DNA of 64,000 nucleotides from Candidatus Poribacteria bacterium (GCA_022822085.1 JAJECK010000062.1:1-64000); one strand, 5' to 3'; shown: positions 35,301 to 44,840, counted from the stretch's first letter. A program made the numbers and translations. The notes: a model not told the origin generated them from the sequence alone.

Positions 35301-35752
35301 CGACATTTGCTGGTGCTATTCGAGTGAGACCTGTAATGGAAGCCGATGATTCAGGCACTTCACAGGAGAACAAATTGGAAATTGAGCGGATTGGTATGGA
35401 ATGTGCCATCCGCCATGAAGAAGCACAGGTGTGTACCGTTACAGATGTGTCAACAGAGAACCTTGGCTTTGATCTCCGTTCAAAAACGCCTGATGGCAAA
35501 ATTCGGCGCATTGAAGTGAAAGCTCGTGCGGAACGTGCGCCTGTTGTTCTAACTTCCAATGAATGGCACATGGCAAAACAACTCAAAAATGATTATTATC
35601 TTTATGTTGTTCTTAATGCAACTACACAACCAGAACTCTATATTATCCAGAATCCTGCGGAGCAGATAACTACAGTACAACAGATTACAGATGTCAGGTT
35701 CCAGGTTCCTCTTTCAGAGATAACACAGAATAGACGATCATCTGAAAACTAA
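32390..35752 (+). CDS. SNF2-family helicase with C-terminal DUF3883 (DrmD-like)
   Basis: The 1120-residue protein starts at ATG 32390 in a TAATG junction with copA, with GGAGGA just upstream. Walker A is D-D-P-G-A-G-K-T (126-133), the DEAH box V-D-E-A-H-K-M is near 224, and motif VI Q-R-M-G-R-I-H-R-Y-G-Q near 572. A coiled, acidic insert (E-E-V-E-D-L-S-E-E-E-R) separates the two RecA lobes. DUF3883 near 1025-1085 (R-R-I-E-V-K-A-R, then E-W-H-M-A-K-Q) resembles PD-(D/E)XK-type folds. The same layout occurs in DISARM class 1 DrmD and related defence helicases. Followed by a DUF1156 methylase and a DUF499 ATPase, an anti-phage role is likely. Confidence 0.85.
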   Translation: MNSEITNGTIVERPQWPEPVQIIAYHPLPDGGVHVVGTLMNSQTIINEEITKAEVAELSVLSAQIDFTGNAGHAFLALEAKRYRYAALYDPTLAISISKVDPLPHQIEAVSQVLKQTRIRFLIADDPGAGKTIMAGLILKELKLRNQAKRILIVTPGHLITQWGQEMKTRFEENFVHVTRAYVNAHQQENVWNREQQLITSMDFARQDDIRDAIANSYFDLVIVDEAHKMAAYRYGDKTEKRKRYQLGECLSNCTTHFLFLTATPHRGDSENFRLFLDLLEPGFFNDPIQIQESIEKRDNPLFIRRIKENLKDFEGKPLFLPRHVKTKPFYLGAESEKEMELYNDLSEYIRKQYNRFSEDTQKRNNVAFALVILQRRLASSTYALYVSLQRRQQRLTELLQNATLIADTIPFEQELEEVEDLSEEERTEIEEQWEVLSVAENREELKDEIETLKRLEQDAQQIIDSEKELKIQALKTALDELNAEHPNEKILIFTEYSDTLDYLEQKVRSWGYSVSVIHGKIPHEKRIEAQEEFRNKTQLLIATEAAGEGINLQFCHLMINYDLPWNPNRLEQRMGRIHRYGQQREVYVINLVAADTREGAVFKRLFDKLDIIRKELGTDRVYDVIGELFPKRNLAQLMLEAAASTRNHAQLLQEIDTTLDSEQLQFFKNFNEETLVSPFINLPQVNELQQHAREHGLIPEYTREFFRKTFKTLDSTIYHRKDELYRIERVPIEIMRISQDAQFKEMYPALTKRNYPKVTFDKAQALKDSTAEFISFGHPLFEATLRYAEQNYSDALKTGACFEDPDGIFNGVVVFYEGEIRDGSDAVTGRRLFAYYLPENSETIEKVNPKLLWDFQEVQAEPSTEVLDIQELEAKVGTQVRLHLEQYRHELIEERQRQVDIKRKYGITSLEQLILKRDRELLELGMRNERGEDVRLAIQNKEEQKRHYEEEKEKLEETCQQEVTLARKPPTFAGAIRVRPVMEADDSGTSQENKLEIERIGMECAIRHEEAQVCTVTDVSTENLGFDLRSKTPDGKIRRIEVKARAERAPVVLTSNEWHMAKQLKNDYYLYVVLNATTQPELYIIQNPAEQITTVQQITDVRFQVPLSEITQNRRSSEN

Positions 35753-35761
35753 GAATTATGA

Positions 35762-35790
35762 TTGACATTTAAAACTCAACATAATATAAT
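35762..35790 (+). promoter_or_regulatory. Consensus promoter between helicase and methylase genes
   Basis: TTGACA (35762-35767), 17 bases, TATAAT (35785-35790), both perfect; the transcript starts near 35797. It gives the methylase and DUF499 genes their own promoter. Confidence 0.75.
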
Positions 35791-35856
35791 CACAGATACA
35801 TTAATTGGACACATACAACACAAATATAATTCATTACATACCCAACGGAGACTTGA

Positions 35857-38525
35857 GTGGATAACAAAAAACGGATTATTGAAGTGGCTTTTCCTGTTGA
35901 AGAAGTAAGCGAACAAGGGCGTCGTGATAAATACAAAAGGCAAATTACAGGAATTCACACATGGTGGGCGCGACGCCCTCTCGGTCCTTCTCGTGCAACT
36001 GCTTATGCATCCCTAGTGGATAACTCCAAATTAGCTCATACAAACAATAATTCAACAACTAGCAATAACATAATGCTCCGTCCTCCCAAACATGATTTCA
36101 TTGCCGAACTCTCTAAGTGGGAAAATGTTTTCAATCCGATCTGGATTAACCAAGCAAAGTCTGACATTCTCAAAACCTACGGTGAGAAACCACCAAAAGT
36201 ACTTGATCCTTTCGGTGGTGGAGGTTCAATTCCATTGGAGGCACAGCGTCTTGGATGTGAAACCTATTCTTGCGACCTCAATCCTGTTGCCGTGTTGATT
36301 CAGAAATGTACACTTGAATACCCACAAAAATATGGACCGCGTCTTTATGATGATATAAAAAAGTGGGGTATGCATATTCTTCAGCAACTTGAAGTAGAAC
36401 TAAATCTCTTATATTCTTATAATTCTAATGAGGGTAACATAATTGCCTTTATATGGGCTCGAACGTTACCTTGTCAAAACCATGACTGTAATACTATCAT
36501 TCCACTACTAAAACAGTATTGGCTTGCGAAGAAAGATAATAAGAAAGTAGCACTTTTCCCTGATAAACAGGATGATCAGTTTGTTTTGCGCATTGTAGGA
36601 ACTGAATATGAACCTATACCAGATAATTTTGATCCTAGTGACGGCACCATCAAAAATGGTATAGTTACCTGTCCCCTTTGTAAAATCACCATTACCGCGA
36701 AGGAAAAGCAAAAACTGTTTCAAGACAAAGTAGCAGGCGAAAAGTTGCTTGCAGTTATAACAAAACATCCAGATGTAACTGGCAAATACTATCGCCTGTC
36801 TACAGAACAAGATGATGCAATTTTCCGGAAAGCGGTACGATGTCTTTCTGAAAAACATGACTTTCTCATGAATGAATGGGAATTTGATCCCATTCCTGAT
36901 GAACCAATTCCAAAAATAAAAGGACAAGGGGCAGAAAGGGCACTTGCTATTCATAATTACAACCTAAGTAAGTTTGGCGATCTATTCAATCCACGCCAGC
37001 AACTCTTTCTTATTACATTAACCGAAAAAATAAAAAAATCTTATTTAGAAATGCTTACTCAAGGTTATGAAGTTGACTATGCTAACGTGGTTTCAACATA
37101 CTTAGGATGTTGGCTAAATCAAATTGCAGAAAATTCATCAAATCTTTGCAGATGGTTAAATAGATCGGAGTCAGTTGCTGGTGTTTTTGGCAGAGCAGCA
37201 TTACCAATGATTTGGGATTATGCTGAAGCAAATCCCTTACTAAAAGCGGAAAACAGATTGAAGACACTTTTGAAATCACTTGAACATCTTTCACAGATGC
37301 ATGAACCACCAGCAATGGTACTCCATGCATCGGCAACAAAGTTACCTCATTTAAATGAAACCTTTGATGTAGTACTTACCGATCCACCTTATTATGACAA
37401 TGTTCCATACTCCTATCTCTCAGATTTCTTTTATGTTTGGTTCAAAAGGAGTATTGGTGAACTCTATCCAGAATTTTTTAATAACTTGATGACTTCAAAA
37501 GATGACGAAATCGTCATGTACGGTCACCGTGAGGGAGGTGTGGAAGCTGGAAAGCAGTTTTTTGAAGAAAGGCTATCCAAAGCCTTTCAGGAGATACATC
37601 GAATCCTCAAATCAAACGGAATCGCAGTCATCGTGTATGCTCACAAATCGACCGAAGGTTGGGAGACATTGATTAACGCTTTACTGGATTCGGGACTCAT
37701 AATTACAAGCGCGTGGCCTATTGATACAGAGATGAAATCCCGTTTGCGCGCAATGGATTCTGCAGCTCTTGCTTCTTCAATCTATATGGTTGCGCGAAAA
37801 ACGGAACGCGAAGAATTTGGCCTCCATAGGGATGTTCATAAAGAACTTGAGACTTATTTGCAAGAGAAATTGTTTACATTATGGGAATGGGGTTTTTCTG
37901 GGGCAGACTTGTTTATTGCCGCCATTGGAATCGGTATTGAGGTATTTGGTAAATATGAAACAGTCCTTGATGACAATGACAATCTCATTCGTGCCAATAG
38001 GATGATAGCGGATATAAGGGAAATTTTAGAGCGTTTTGATGGAGACCAAACAGGATTAGCAGGAACTCAGATGACACGGTTTTATCTCCGCTGGCGACGA
38101 GAATATGGAGAAAAATCGGTTATATTTAATGACGCACGTGAACTTGCATTATCACTCGGCATTGAGTTAGCAGAGGAGTGGGGAGAAGGTAGTTTCATTC
38201 AGCAGGAAAAGACGAATGTGCGCGTACTGGGTCCGCATGAACGAGCGATCAAGGACGTATCTGATAGAGAAGAATTGATTGACATTTTGCACTACGCCTT
38301 GCTCTTATGGAGTTCAGGTAATCGTGAAGCAATGATTCAGTGCTTTTAAAAGAAGATATCGGTCTAAACGAACTTATATGGAATGTTGCACAGCAGATTT
38401 GTAATACCTTGCCATCGGATAGCCAAGAACGTCAATGGCTTGAAGTCTGGCTCGCTGATCGGGAAACCATTCAACGCGAAATAGGGGAAACCCAAGAAAA
38501 TTTTCTTCGCGAGACGCTGTTTTAA
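35857..38525 (+). CDS. DUF1156 adenine-type DNA methyltransferase (tail in a shifted frame)
   Basis: The main frame is 35857-38349 (830 residues), from GTG with CGGAGA upstream. It opens K-R-I-I-E-V-A-F-P-V-E-E-V-S-E-Q and H-T-W-W-A-R-R-P-L, the DUF1156 hallmark. AdoMet site D-P-F-G-G-G-G-S is near 117, catalytic D-P-P-Y-Y near 509, and a possible zinc knuckle (C-Q-N-H-D-C near 206; C-P-L-C near 273). The C-terminal 60 residues of the family (W-N-V-A-Q-Q-I-C-N-T-L-P) are found at 38340-38525 in the -1 frame; the switch lies in the TTTTAAAA run at 38344-38351. It may be a sequencing slip, a real mutation or frameshifting. It is the methylase of the putative defence module. Confidence 0.8.
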
Positions 38526-38575
38526 TGCCAAACGATTCTATTTTTAATTCATTACACTTTGCGTAAGGAAATCTT

Positions 38576-41380
38576 ATGAATTTTTCAGCATTTGAGACGA
38601 TTGCCAAACCGCATAGAGACATTTTACGCGGACTCTTCACTGCGGACACCTATGCCGCTAAACTTGGTCATGTGGTAAAAAAAGAAGGACCATTGGAATA
38701 CAGAAGTGCTCAGCAGTTTTTCGATAAAACTTATGAAACTGAGGGTTTGAAGGTACTACTTTCCGGTGTAGAAGGCCGCTTGAAAGGACATGATCGGAAA
38801 AACCAAGACCCAATTATCCAACTACAAACCCCCTTTGGTGGTGGTAAAACCCATACCCTCATTGCCCTTTACCACAAGGCAAAAGAATGGAACGCTAAAC
38901 CAATCGTGATCGTTGGATCTGAACTTGATATGAACAAAACGTTTTGGGGGGAGATAGAATCACAATTGAATGGAAAAGTACAAGAATTCAACGGAAATGT
39001 TGCCCCCGGCAGCGACAGCATTTCTAAATTGTTCAAGGAAAATAGCACGCCCGTTCTAATTCTCATGGATGAGGTGTTACAATATCTAAAACGTGCTGCG
39101 GGTGTTCCAATTGAGAAAAGTACATTAGCTGATCAGACGCTGGCGTTTATGTTGTCACTCACGGAAGCAGTCACAGACTCTCCAAATGTTGCCTTCATCG
39201 TAACATTGCAAGAAAGTGAAGTCCAACCACTTGCAAATCAGTTTCCTCTATTTAATGATTTGTTAAACAGAATGAAGCGGGTAGTAACCCCCGTTGAAGA
39301 TAGAGAAATCTCCAGTATCATACGTAGACGTCTCTTTTCCAAAGATGAATTCAATCAGAGCGAGGCGAAAAAGGTTATTCGCGCATTTGCTAAATATGCA
39401 AAGAACGAAGGTATTTTACCTGAAGGTATCCAAGAATCTGAATATCGTGAGCAGTTTGCAGACAGTTATCCGTTTCAACCTGAGGTAATTGATGTACTCT
39501 ATCAGAGATGGGGGAGTTTCCCTGATTTTCAGCGAACTCGTGGCGTATTAAGACTACTCTCGCGTGTTGTCCATTGCGCGTGCGGAAAAAACCGTCCCTA
39601 CATTACTCTCGCTGATTTTGACTTAGCAGATAGCGATATTAGAGAAGTTCTTTTAGAGCACACAGGCCCCGAATATAGGAGTATCATAGCAAACGACATT
39701 ACGGGTCCTAATGCCGGAGCAAAAGTTGCTGATAAAGAATTAGGAAGTACTTACGAACATTTGGCTTTAGGTACTCGTACTGCAACTGCTACCTTTCTCT
39801 ATTCCTTTACCGGCGGCCTGGAACGCGGTGCTAAACTGGACGAGATCAAACGGAGTACCGCACCAATAGACAAACTGTCCGCTGTTATAGATACGGCAAA
39901 AAACCAGTTAAGTGAACATCTTTTTTATCTCCGCACTGAAAACGGGAAATTGTATTTTGATACTCAGCCCAATTTGAATCGAATTGTACAAACGCGAATG
40001 GAAAATGTTGATGATCAAGTAGTCGAGACTCGTGTTAATTCCCAACTTCAAAAATGTTTCAAGTCCCAATCTAACGGACATTTCAAAACAGACATTTCAC
40101 CTAATGATAGTTCTGATATTCAAGATAACGATGACCTGAAGTTAATAGTATTATCTAAGCGAGACGACGTTTTTTGTCAAAACCTTGTAGAGAATAAAGG
40201 TGAAACACCTCGTATTTATCGAAATACGCTTTTTTTCATCACACCCCCTTCACAAGAAGCTGACCACTTAAGGACAGAAATTAGAAAAGTTGTTGCTTAC
40301 GAAGAAATTAAGAAAGATACTTCCTTAAATTTATCACCTACCCAGGAAAAAGAGATTGAAGAAGCAAGAAAACAATCTGAAACTGCATTGAATAACGCAT
40401 TACGGCGAGATTTTCGAAATGTCTTGATACCTGCGAAAGATGGACTTAGCGTAGAAGATCTTGGAATGCGCGCACAGGGTATGGATACTCCTCTTGATGA
40501 TGAAGTCTATCAAATGCTTCTTGTGAAAGGGAAAATCCTCACAAGCATCGGTCCACGAAACATTGCAATTCGATATCTGAAGGAAAACGAAACTCTGTCC
40601 ACATCACAGTTGTTACACTCAAGCCTCCGCACTCCTGGTGAAACGATTGTGCTGCGTGATGCATGGGAAAAAAGTATCCGTCAAGGTGTTGAGGAAGGAC
40701 TCTTCGGACTCGGTGAAAAAGAAAACGGTATGCTTATACCACACTACTTTAAGGGTATGCCGTTAGAAATTGCCTTAGATGATAATGAGGTTATTATTCA
40801 TCCTAATCTAATTCGGGAAAATATCACACCTGAGGATATCTTGCATGAATACCTTAGAGAAAACAAAGCAATTTCAACAAACTTTCCCTTTCAATATGAT
40901 CCACAGACCACTAATCAACCCCGTCCACTTCTTGATACATGGAAATCAGCAATCCAAAAAGGAGTCAAGAATGGCACTTTTGGACTCGGTAATGAAGTAG
41001 GCAATGATATTACTCCGCGTATAATTAGACATGAATCTTCAACAATCACTTTAGGTGAAAATGAAGTTATAATTGATGCATCACTTTTTCCACCAGATTT
41101 TATTGTTAAGCCTCCCCCAGAACCAAATAACGGTGAAAGTACGGACATTGGTGAAGATGATCCTTTGCAAGATGACCCACCTAAAAAGACAATTGACATC
41201 AGATTTAAGTTGCCGCAAGGGAAAGTAAGCAACGTAGCTCAGCATCTCAACCAATTGCAATCTAACTTCCAAAATATGCAACTTGAGTTAAAAGCTTCTG
41301 GGGGGGAAATTTCACAGAATGCTTATGAAGAACTTAAGGAAAAATTCAAGGAATTGGGAATTGATGTAGAAGAAGTATAA
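38576..41380 (+). CDS. DUF499 ATPase of the putative defence module
   Basis: The 934-residue protein begins K-P-H-R-D-I-L-R-G-L-F-T-A-D-T-Y-A-A, then Walker A Q-T-P-F-G-G-G-K-T-H-T near 84-94, the DUF499 signature, and Walker B V-L-I-L-M-D-E-V near 160. Near the C-terminus a segment is duplicated: W-E-K-S-I-R-Q-G-V-E-E-G-L-F-G-L-G (about 695) and W-K-S-A-I-Q-K-G-V-K-N-G-T-F-G-L-G (about 790), each followed by a D/E-N-E-V-I-I strand. DUF499 and DUF1156 genes commonly travel together in defence islands. AAGGAA precedes the ATG. The 3' end overlaps the convergent glycosyltransferase by 58 bases. Confidence 0.85.
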   Translation: MNFSAFETIAKPHRDILRGLFTADTYAAKLGHVVKKEGPLEYRSAQQFFDKTYETEGLKVLLSGVEGRLKGHDRKNQDPIIQLQTPFGGGKTHTLIALYHKAKEWNAKPIVIVGSELDMNKTFWGEIESQLNGKVQEFNGNVAPGSDSISKLFKENSTPVLILMDEVLQYLKRAAGVPIEKSTLADQTLAFMLSLTEAVTDSPNVAFIVTLQESEVQPLANQFPLFNDLLNRMKRVVTPVEDREISSIIRRRLFSKDEFNQSEAKKVIRAFAKYAKNEGILPEGIQESEYREQFADSYPFQPEVIDVLYQRWGSFPDFQRTRGVLRLLSRVVHCACGKNRPYITLADFDLADSDIREVLLEHTGPEYRSIIANDITGPNAGAKVADKELGSTYEHLALGTRTATATFLYSFTGGLERGAKLDEIKRSTAPIDKLSAVIDTAKNQLSEHLFYLRTENGKLYFDTQPNLNRIVQTRMENVDDQVVETRVNSQLQKCFKSQSNGHFKTDISPNDSSDIQDNDDLKLIVLSKRDDVFCQNLVENKGETPRIYRNTLFFITPPSQEADHLRTEIRKVVAYEEIKKDTSLNLSPTQEKEIEEARKQSETALNNALRRDFRNVLIPAKDGLSVEDLGMRAQGMDTPLDDEVYQMLLVKGKILTSIGPRNIAIRYLKENETLSTSQLLHSSLRTPGETIVLRDAWEKSIRQGVEEGLFGLGEKENGMLIPHYFKGMPLEIALDDNEVIIHPNLIRENITPEDILHEYLRENKAISTNFPFQYDPQTTNQPRPLLDTWKSAIQKGVKNGTFGLGNEVGNDITPRIIRHESSTITLGENEVIIDASLFPPDFIVKPPPEPNNGESTDIGEDDPLQDDPPKKTIDIRFKLPQGKVSNVAQHLNQLQSNFQNMQLELKASGGEISQNAYEELKEKFKELGIDVEEV

Positions 41381-42339
41381 ACATTTACTGCTTCCAACAC
41401 TTGTTCCACCGTAATCCCATCAATCACGGCGCAGCTGCCAGCACCGCACCCGCCAGGACGCCGCCCCGGATGACACGGATTACATCCCAAATCCATACCA
41501 CTCTGCACAACTGTATGCTTTTTACCATAAGGCCCGCTACGAATATGGTTTGTTGAACCGAAAAGCGCGATCACAGATGTTCCAACTGCAGCAGCAATGT
41601 GCATTGGTCCCGTATCGTTACCGATATAAACATCACATGCTGCAATCAATGCAGCGACTTCTCGTAGGTTTTCGGTTTTGACAAGGATAGGTGATGTATC
41701 CATAGAACCTGCAACCTGTGCTTGTAGTTCCCGTTCATTTGGGCCGGCGAAAAGCAAAATCGTAGCGTTTTTTTCTTGTGATAAAGTGCTTGCAAGTTGC
41801 GCGTATTTCTCTGCTCTCCATAACTTATATTCCCAATTCCCACCTGGGTGAATTCCAATTAATAATTTTTCTGACTTAACACCTGCATCGGCAAGAAAAC
41901 GGGATGCAGTATTGCGTTCTGCTTCTGTCAACTGTAAGTGAGGATGTGCATCTGTTGTGTCGATGCCTTGCTTATTCAGGACTTCCAGATATCGGGTAAC
42001 AGCATGCCGTTCCCTATCTCCACGCACCAATCCCCAATGTTTTGCCCCGATGCACCTTGCAATGAAACTATCCCTCAGATTTACAACAAGGTCAAACTTT
42101 TGGTGTCGTAAAGTTTTTATAAGATTTATCCGCCCTTTTAAGCCTGCGTGTACTCTTCGGTTGTCGTAAATAAGGGTAGTATCAAGTTGTGGATCGTTAG
42201 CGAGAAGGTCAAACGCGCTGGGGCCAACAAGAAAGGTGATATGGGGATTTGGAAAGTGTGATCGTAACGGTTGGATCACTGCGGTGGATAGGACTGCATC
42301 ACCGATAAAACTGAAACTGAAGATGAGGATTCTTTTCAT
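41323..42339 (-). CDS. GT9 heptosyltransferase-like protein
   Basis: The 338-residue protein has the family start I-L-I-F-S-F-S-F-I-G-D-A-V-L-S-T, then L-I-G-I-H-P-G-G-N-W (donor loop) near 160 and G-N-D-T-G-P-M-H-I-A-A-A-V-G near 240. GT9 enzymes add heptose to lipopolysaccharide inner core at the inner membrane. A Cys-rich stretch (C-N-P-C-H-P-G-R-R) near the end is usual for this group. The last 19 codons run antisense into the DUF499 gene. It is the third gene of a tightly overlapping trio. Confidence 0.8.
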   Translation of the reverse strand: MKRILIFSFSFIGDAVLSTAVIQPLRSHFPNPHITFLVGPSAFDLLANDPQLDTTLIYDNRRVHAGLKGRINLIKTLRHQKFDLVVNLRDSFIARCIGAKHWGLVRGDRERHAVTRYLEVLNKQGIDTTDAHPHLQLTEAERNTASRFLADAGVKSEKLLIGIHPGGNWEYKLWRAEKYAQLASTLSQEKNATILLFAGPNERELQAQVAGSMDTSPILVKTENLREVAALIAACDVYIGNDTGPMHIAAAVGTSVIALFGSTNHIRSGPYGKKHTVVQSGMDLGCNPCHPGRRPGGCGAGSCAVIDGITVEQVLEAVNVYTSSTSIPNSLNFSLSSS

Positions 42340-43580
42340 GATTCTGCCATGGGAAAGGATTCAATCAGCTCAACCGCTGTTGTCAAGCCATCTTCTGATT
42401 CCATCTGTGTTCCTAAAGACTCTGCGCGTTCAGACATGGTTGGTGTCTCTAAAACCTGATCAATCCGCTGTGCGAGTTGTTTTGATGTGAGTTTGCGACG
42501 GGGTAGACTTTTTGACGCAACACCCAAGTTATAAAGCAACTTTCCCCAATAGAATTGATCGGCGATGTGTGGCACAACGACAGATGGAACTTTCGATCGA
42601 CAAACAGAGGCAGTTGTGCCTGCCCCACCGTGATGCACTACACAACGCGCTTGCGGAAACAACCATTGATGCGGAATGTAATCTGTACAGTAAATATTCG
42701 GTTCAGTCTTCTGAGTGCCTAACAGTCCCCAACCTGCTTGTATAATAGCACGTTGATTTGTCATTTTGATTGCATCAATTAAAATATCCGTTGTCTCTTT
42801 CCCGTCACTTCCTCCCATTGATCCAAACGTAATGACGATGGGGGGTGGACCGTCAGACAGAAAATCCATAAGGTCAGATGGTGGTTCGTAATTAGGGTGT
42901 CCAAGATGCCAAACTCCTGTGTATATGTGGTTCGGTTTAAAAGTAATTGGACAGAGGGTTGGGGATGCTGCAATCAAATTCAGATATGGTGAATACATCT
43001 CATCAGATGCCATAAATGCCCTCGGTTTCCCACCGACAGATACGATAAACTGATTGAAAAGCGGATCTACAGAATATTTGAGCCTTAACCTTACTAACTT
43101 CCATACGATTCTGTTGAACGTCCGGCTCCAATTTGGGAACGGATACGGAGCATTGTCAGGTGTTTTTATGAAGCCGGGACAGTACGTTACTGTTATCCAC
43201 GGCAAGTCATTTCGGATTGCTGCTTCTTGTGCAGGGATGTCAATGGAATGGCAGATTACTAAATCATAGCCTTTCATCGCTGCAAGACAATCGTTATACC
43301 ATTTTTCACCCCGTTTTAAAATGCCTTCCTTGGCAATTACTAACAATGGAGCCATCGGGTCACGCATTGTTATCATAGTGTCCATCGTCTGGTGAAATTC
43401 GTCTAAGTCAAAAACAACTCCCACTTCGTAGAAGTCTGCACCAATCTCAAGAATCTTGTCTTTATAGATAGATGGTGCACATACGCGCACTTGATGTTCT
43501 CTGTTTAGCAGCTGTGCAGCGAGTGCTAATAGTGGGTAGACATCTCCTGTTGTTCCCCAAGCTGCGATGGCTATTTTCAT
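42336..43580 (-). CDS. GT1/MGT-type glycosyltransferase
   Basis: The 414-residue protein has an N-terminal acceptor domain starting I-A-I-A-A-W-G-T-T-G-D-V-Y-P-L-L-A-L-A, and a C-terminal nucleotide-sugar site with V-I-T-F-G-S-M-G-G near 245 and V-V-H-H-G-G-A-G-T-T near 340, as in sterol and macrolide glucosyltransferases. Such enzymes often glycosylate lipids or small molecules. ATGA overlaps at both ends (4 bases with each neighbour) place it between two GT9 genes, so surface glycolipid assembly is a fair guess. Confidence 0.8.
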   Translation of the reverse strand: MKIAIAAWGTTGDVYPLLALAAQLLNREHQVRVCAPSIYKDKILEIGADFYEVGVVFDLDEFHQTMDTMITMRDPMAPLLVIAKEGILKRGEKWYNDCLAAMKGYDLVICHSIDIPAQEAAIRNDLPWITVTYCPGFIKTPDNAPYPFPNWSRTFNRIVWKLVRLRLKYSVDPLFNQFIVSVGGKPRAFMASDEMYSPYLNLIAASPTLCPITFKPNHIYTGVWHLGHPNYEPPSDLMDFLSDGPPPIVITFGSMGGSDGKETTDILIDAIKMTNQRAIIQAGWGLLGTQKTEPNIYCTDYIPHQWLFPQARCVVHHGGAGTTASVCRSKVPSVVVPHIADQFYWGKLLYNLGVASKSLPRRKLTSKQLAQRIDQVLETPTMSERAESLGTQMESEDGLTTAVELIESFPMAES

Positions 43581-44641
43581 TTCTGACTCGCTTCCACTAC
43601 AGCAGTTGCAGTATTCCAGACCGTTTCAACCGGAAGTTTTTTTGTACATTCCCAACCGATTTTACATTTATGGGCACTGCAGGGCCAACATGGCATATCT
43701 CTCCGCACGACGGATGCATTCTCACTCATGGGTCTCCATGCAACGTGATCCGTGGGACCGAAGATTGCTACCGTTGGTATGTCCAATGCCGCAGCGAGAT
43801 GCATAGGCCCCGAGTCATTGCACACGACCATACTACAACGCGACAATAGAGCAGCCAATTCTCTGATGGACTTTGGGGCATAAATTATAGCCTTGGATTG
43901 CATTGTATTCTGTATATTCTGTGCCAGTTCTTTCTCATCGGGACCGTGTAAGAGAAGTATGGTTGCATTATATTGCTGAACGAGTTTGTCTGCCAGTTCA
44001 GCATACTGCTTTTCGGGCCACCGTTTATCATGAGAGCTTCCTCCCGGATGAATACCGATAAGAAAACTACCCTTTTCTACCCTCCAAGATGTAAGGTGTG
44101 TTTCTGCATCAGAAATTTCCTCGGGTAACAGATTGAAAACCAGATTTCGTGTGCCTTCACCTTTGCATACTAACTTGACTAATGCTAAATTCCTGTCTAC
44201 TTCGTGAGTTTCACCTTTCCTGTATTTACCGCGCCACACGTGCGTTAATGTAGATTTAAACCTTTTTTGATAGCGACCTAAGCGATAGGATGCACCTGAG
44301 AGAAAGGCAATGAGATGTGGTAATGTCGCGGTTTGCATTGCAACTACAAGATGAAACTTCTCTCGACGTAGGGAGTGGTAGAATTGGATTTGAGCAGATA
44401 CTTGTCGGTGTTCCCCTTGTCGGTCAAACACAATCACTCTGTCAACATCAGGATTTCCGATGAGCACAGAAGCATTTAGTGGTCGCGCTAACACCGTAAT
44501 TTCTGCAGAAGGATAGTTCTGACGTAGCAATGCTATCGCTGGCGTTGAATTCAGCAAGTCGCCTATTCCATCAGTGCGAATGATGAGTATTCTGCCTATG
44601 TCGGGGAGTATTTCTCCGTTTACTGAAATACGATTTTGCAT
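43577..44641 (-). CDS. GT9 heptosyltransferase-like protein
   Basis: The 354-residue protein starts at ATG 44641, six bases after AAAGGAAA. The core opens I-L-I-I-R-T-D-G-I-G-D-L-L-N-S-T-P-A near 15; the donor loop F-L-I-G-I-H-P-G-G-S-S is near 175 and C-N-D-S-G-P-M-H-L-A-A-A-L near 265. It is a paralogue of the 41323 gene. It leads the glycosyltransferase operon behind the promoter at 44678-44706. Confidence 0.8.
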   Translation of the reverse strand: MQNRISVNGEILPDIGRILIIRTDGIGDLLNSTPAIALLRQNYPSAEITVLARPLNASVLIGNPDVDRVIVFDRQGEHRQVSAQIQFYHSLRREKFHLVVAMQTATLPHLIAFLSGASYRLGRYQKRFKSTLTHVWRGKYRKGETHEVDRNLALVKLVCKGEGTRNLVFNLLPEEISDAETHLTSWRVEKGSFLIGIHPGGSSHDKRWPEKQYAELADKLVQQYNATILLLHGPDEKELAQNIQNTMQSKAIIYAPKSIRELAALLSRCSMVVCNDSGPMHLAAALDIPTVAIFGPTDHVAWRPMSENASVVRRDMPCWPCSAHKCKIGWECTKKLPVETVWNTATAVVEASQK

Positions 44642-44677
44642 GCCGTTTCCTTTTGACAGTGAGGTAAATGGTAAATC

Positions 44678-44706
44678 ATTATAGCACAAGGTGAAGTGAA
44701 AGGCAA
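44678..44706 (-). promoter_or_regulatory. Promoter of the glycosyltransferase operon
   Basis: On the minus strand: TTGCCT (44706-44701), 17 bases, TATAAT (44683-44678); the leader is about 30 bases. Confidence 0.45.
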
Positions 44707-44840
44707 AGGTTGTGTAATGTATTTTAGCCTATCCTATTGGACGGGAGAGTCTCTGTTTTCGTTCTCTGTTGAATAAAATCACATGGTGGGGCACAGAGCC
44801 CCCGCTCTACAATAGTCCAATTGATGAAACGAAATATACA

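Noticed and set aside
32390-41380. BREX system
   Set aside because: The genes do not include PglZ, BrxL or BrxC-type proteins; DISARM-like relatives fit better.
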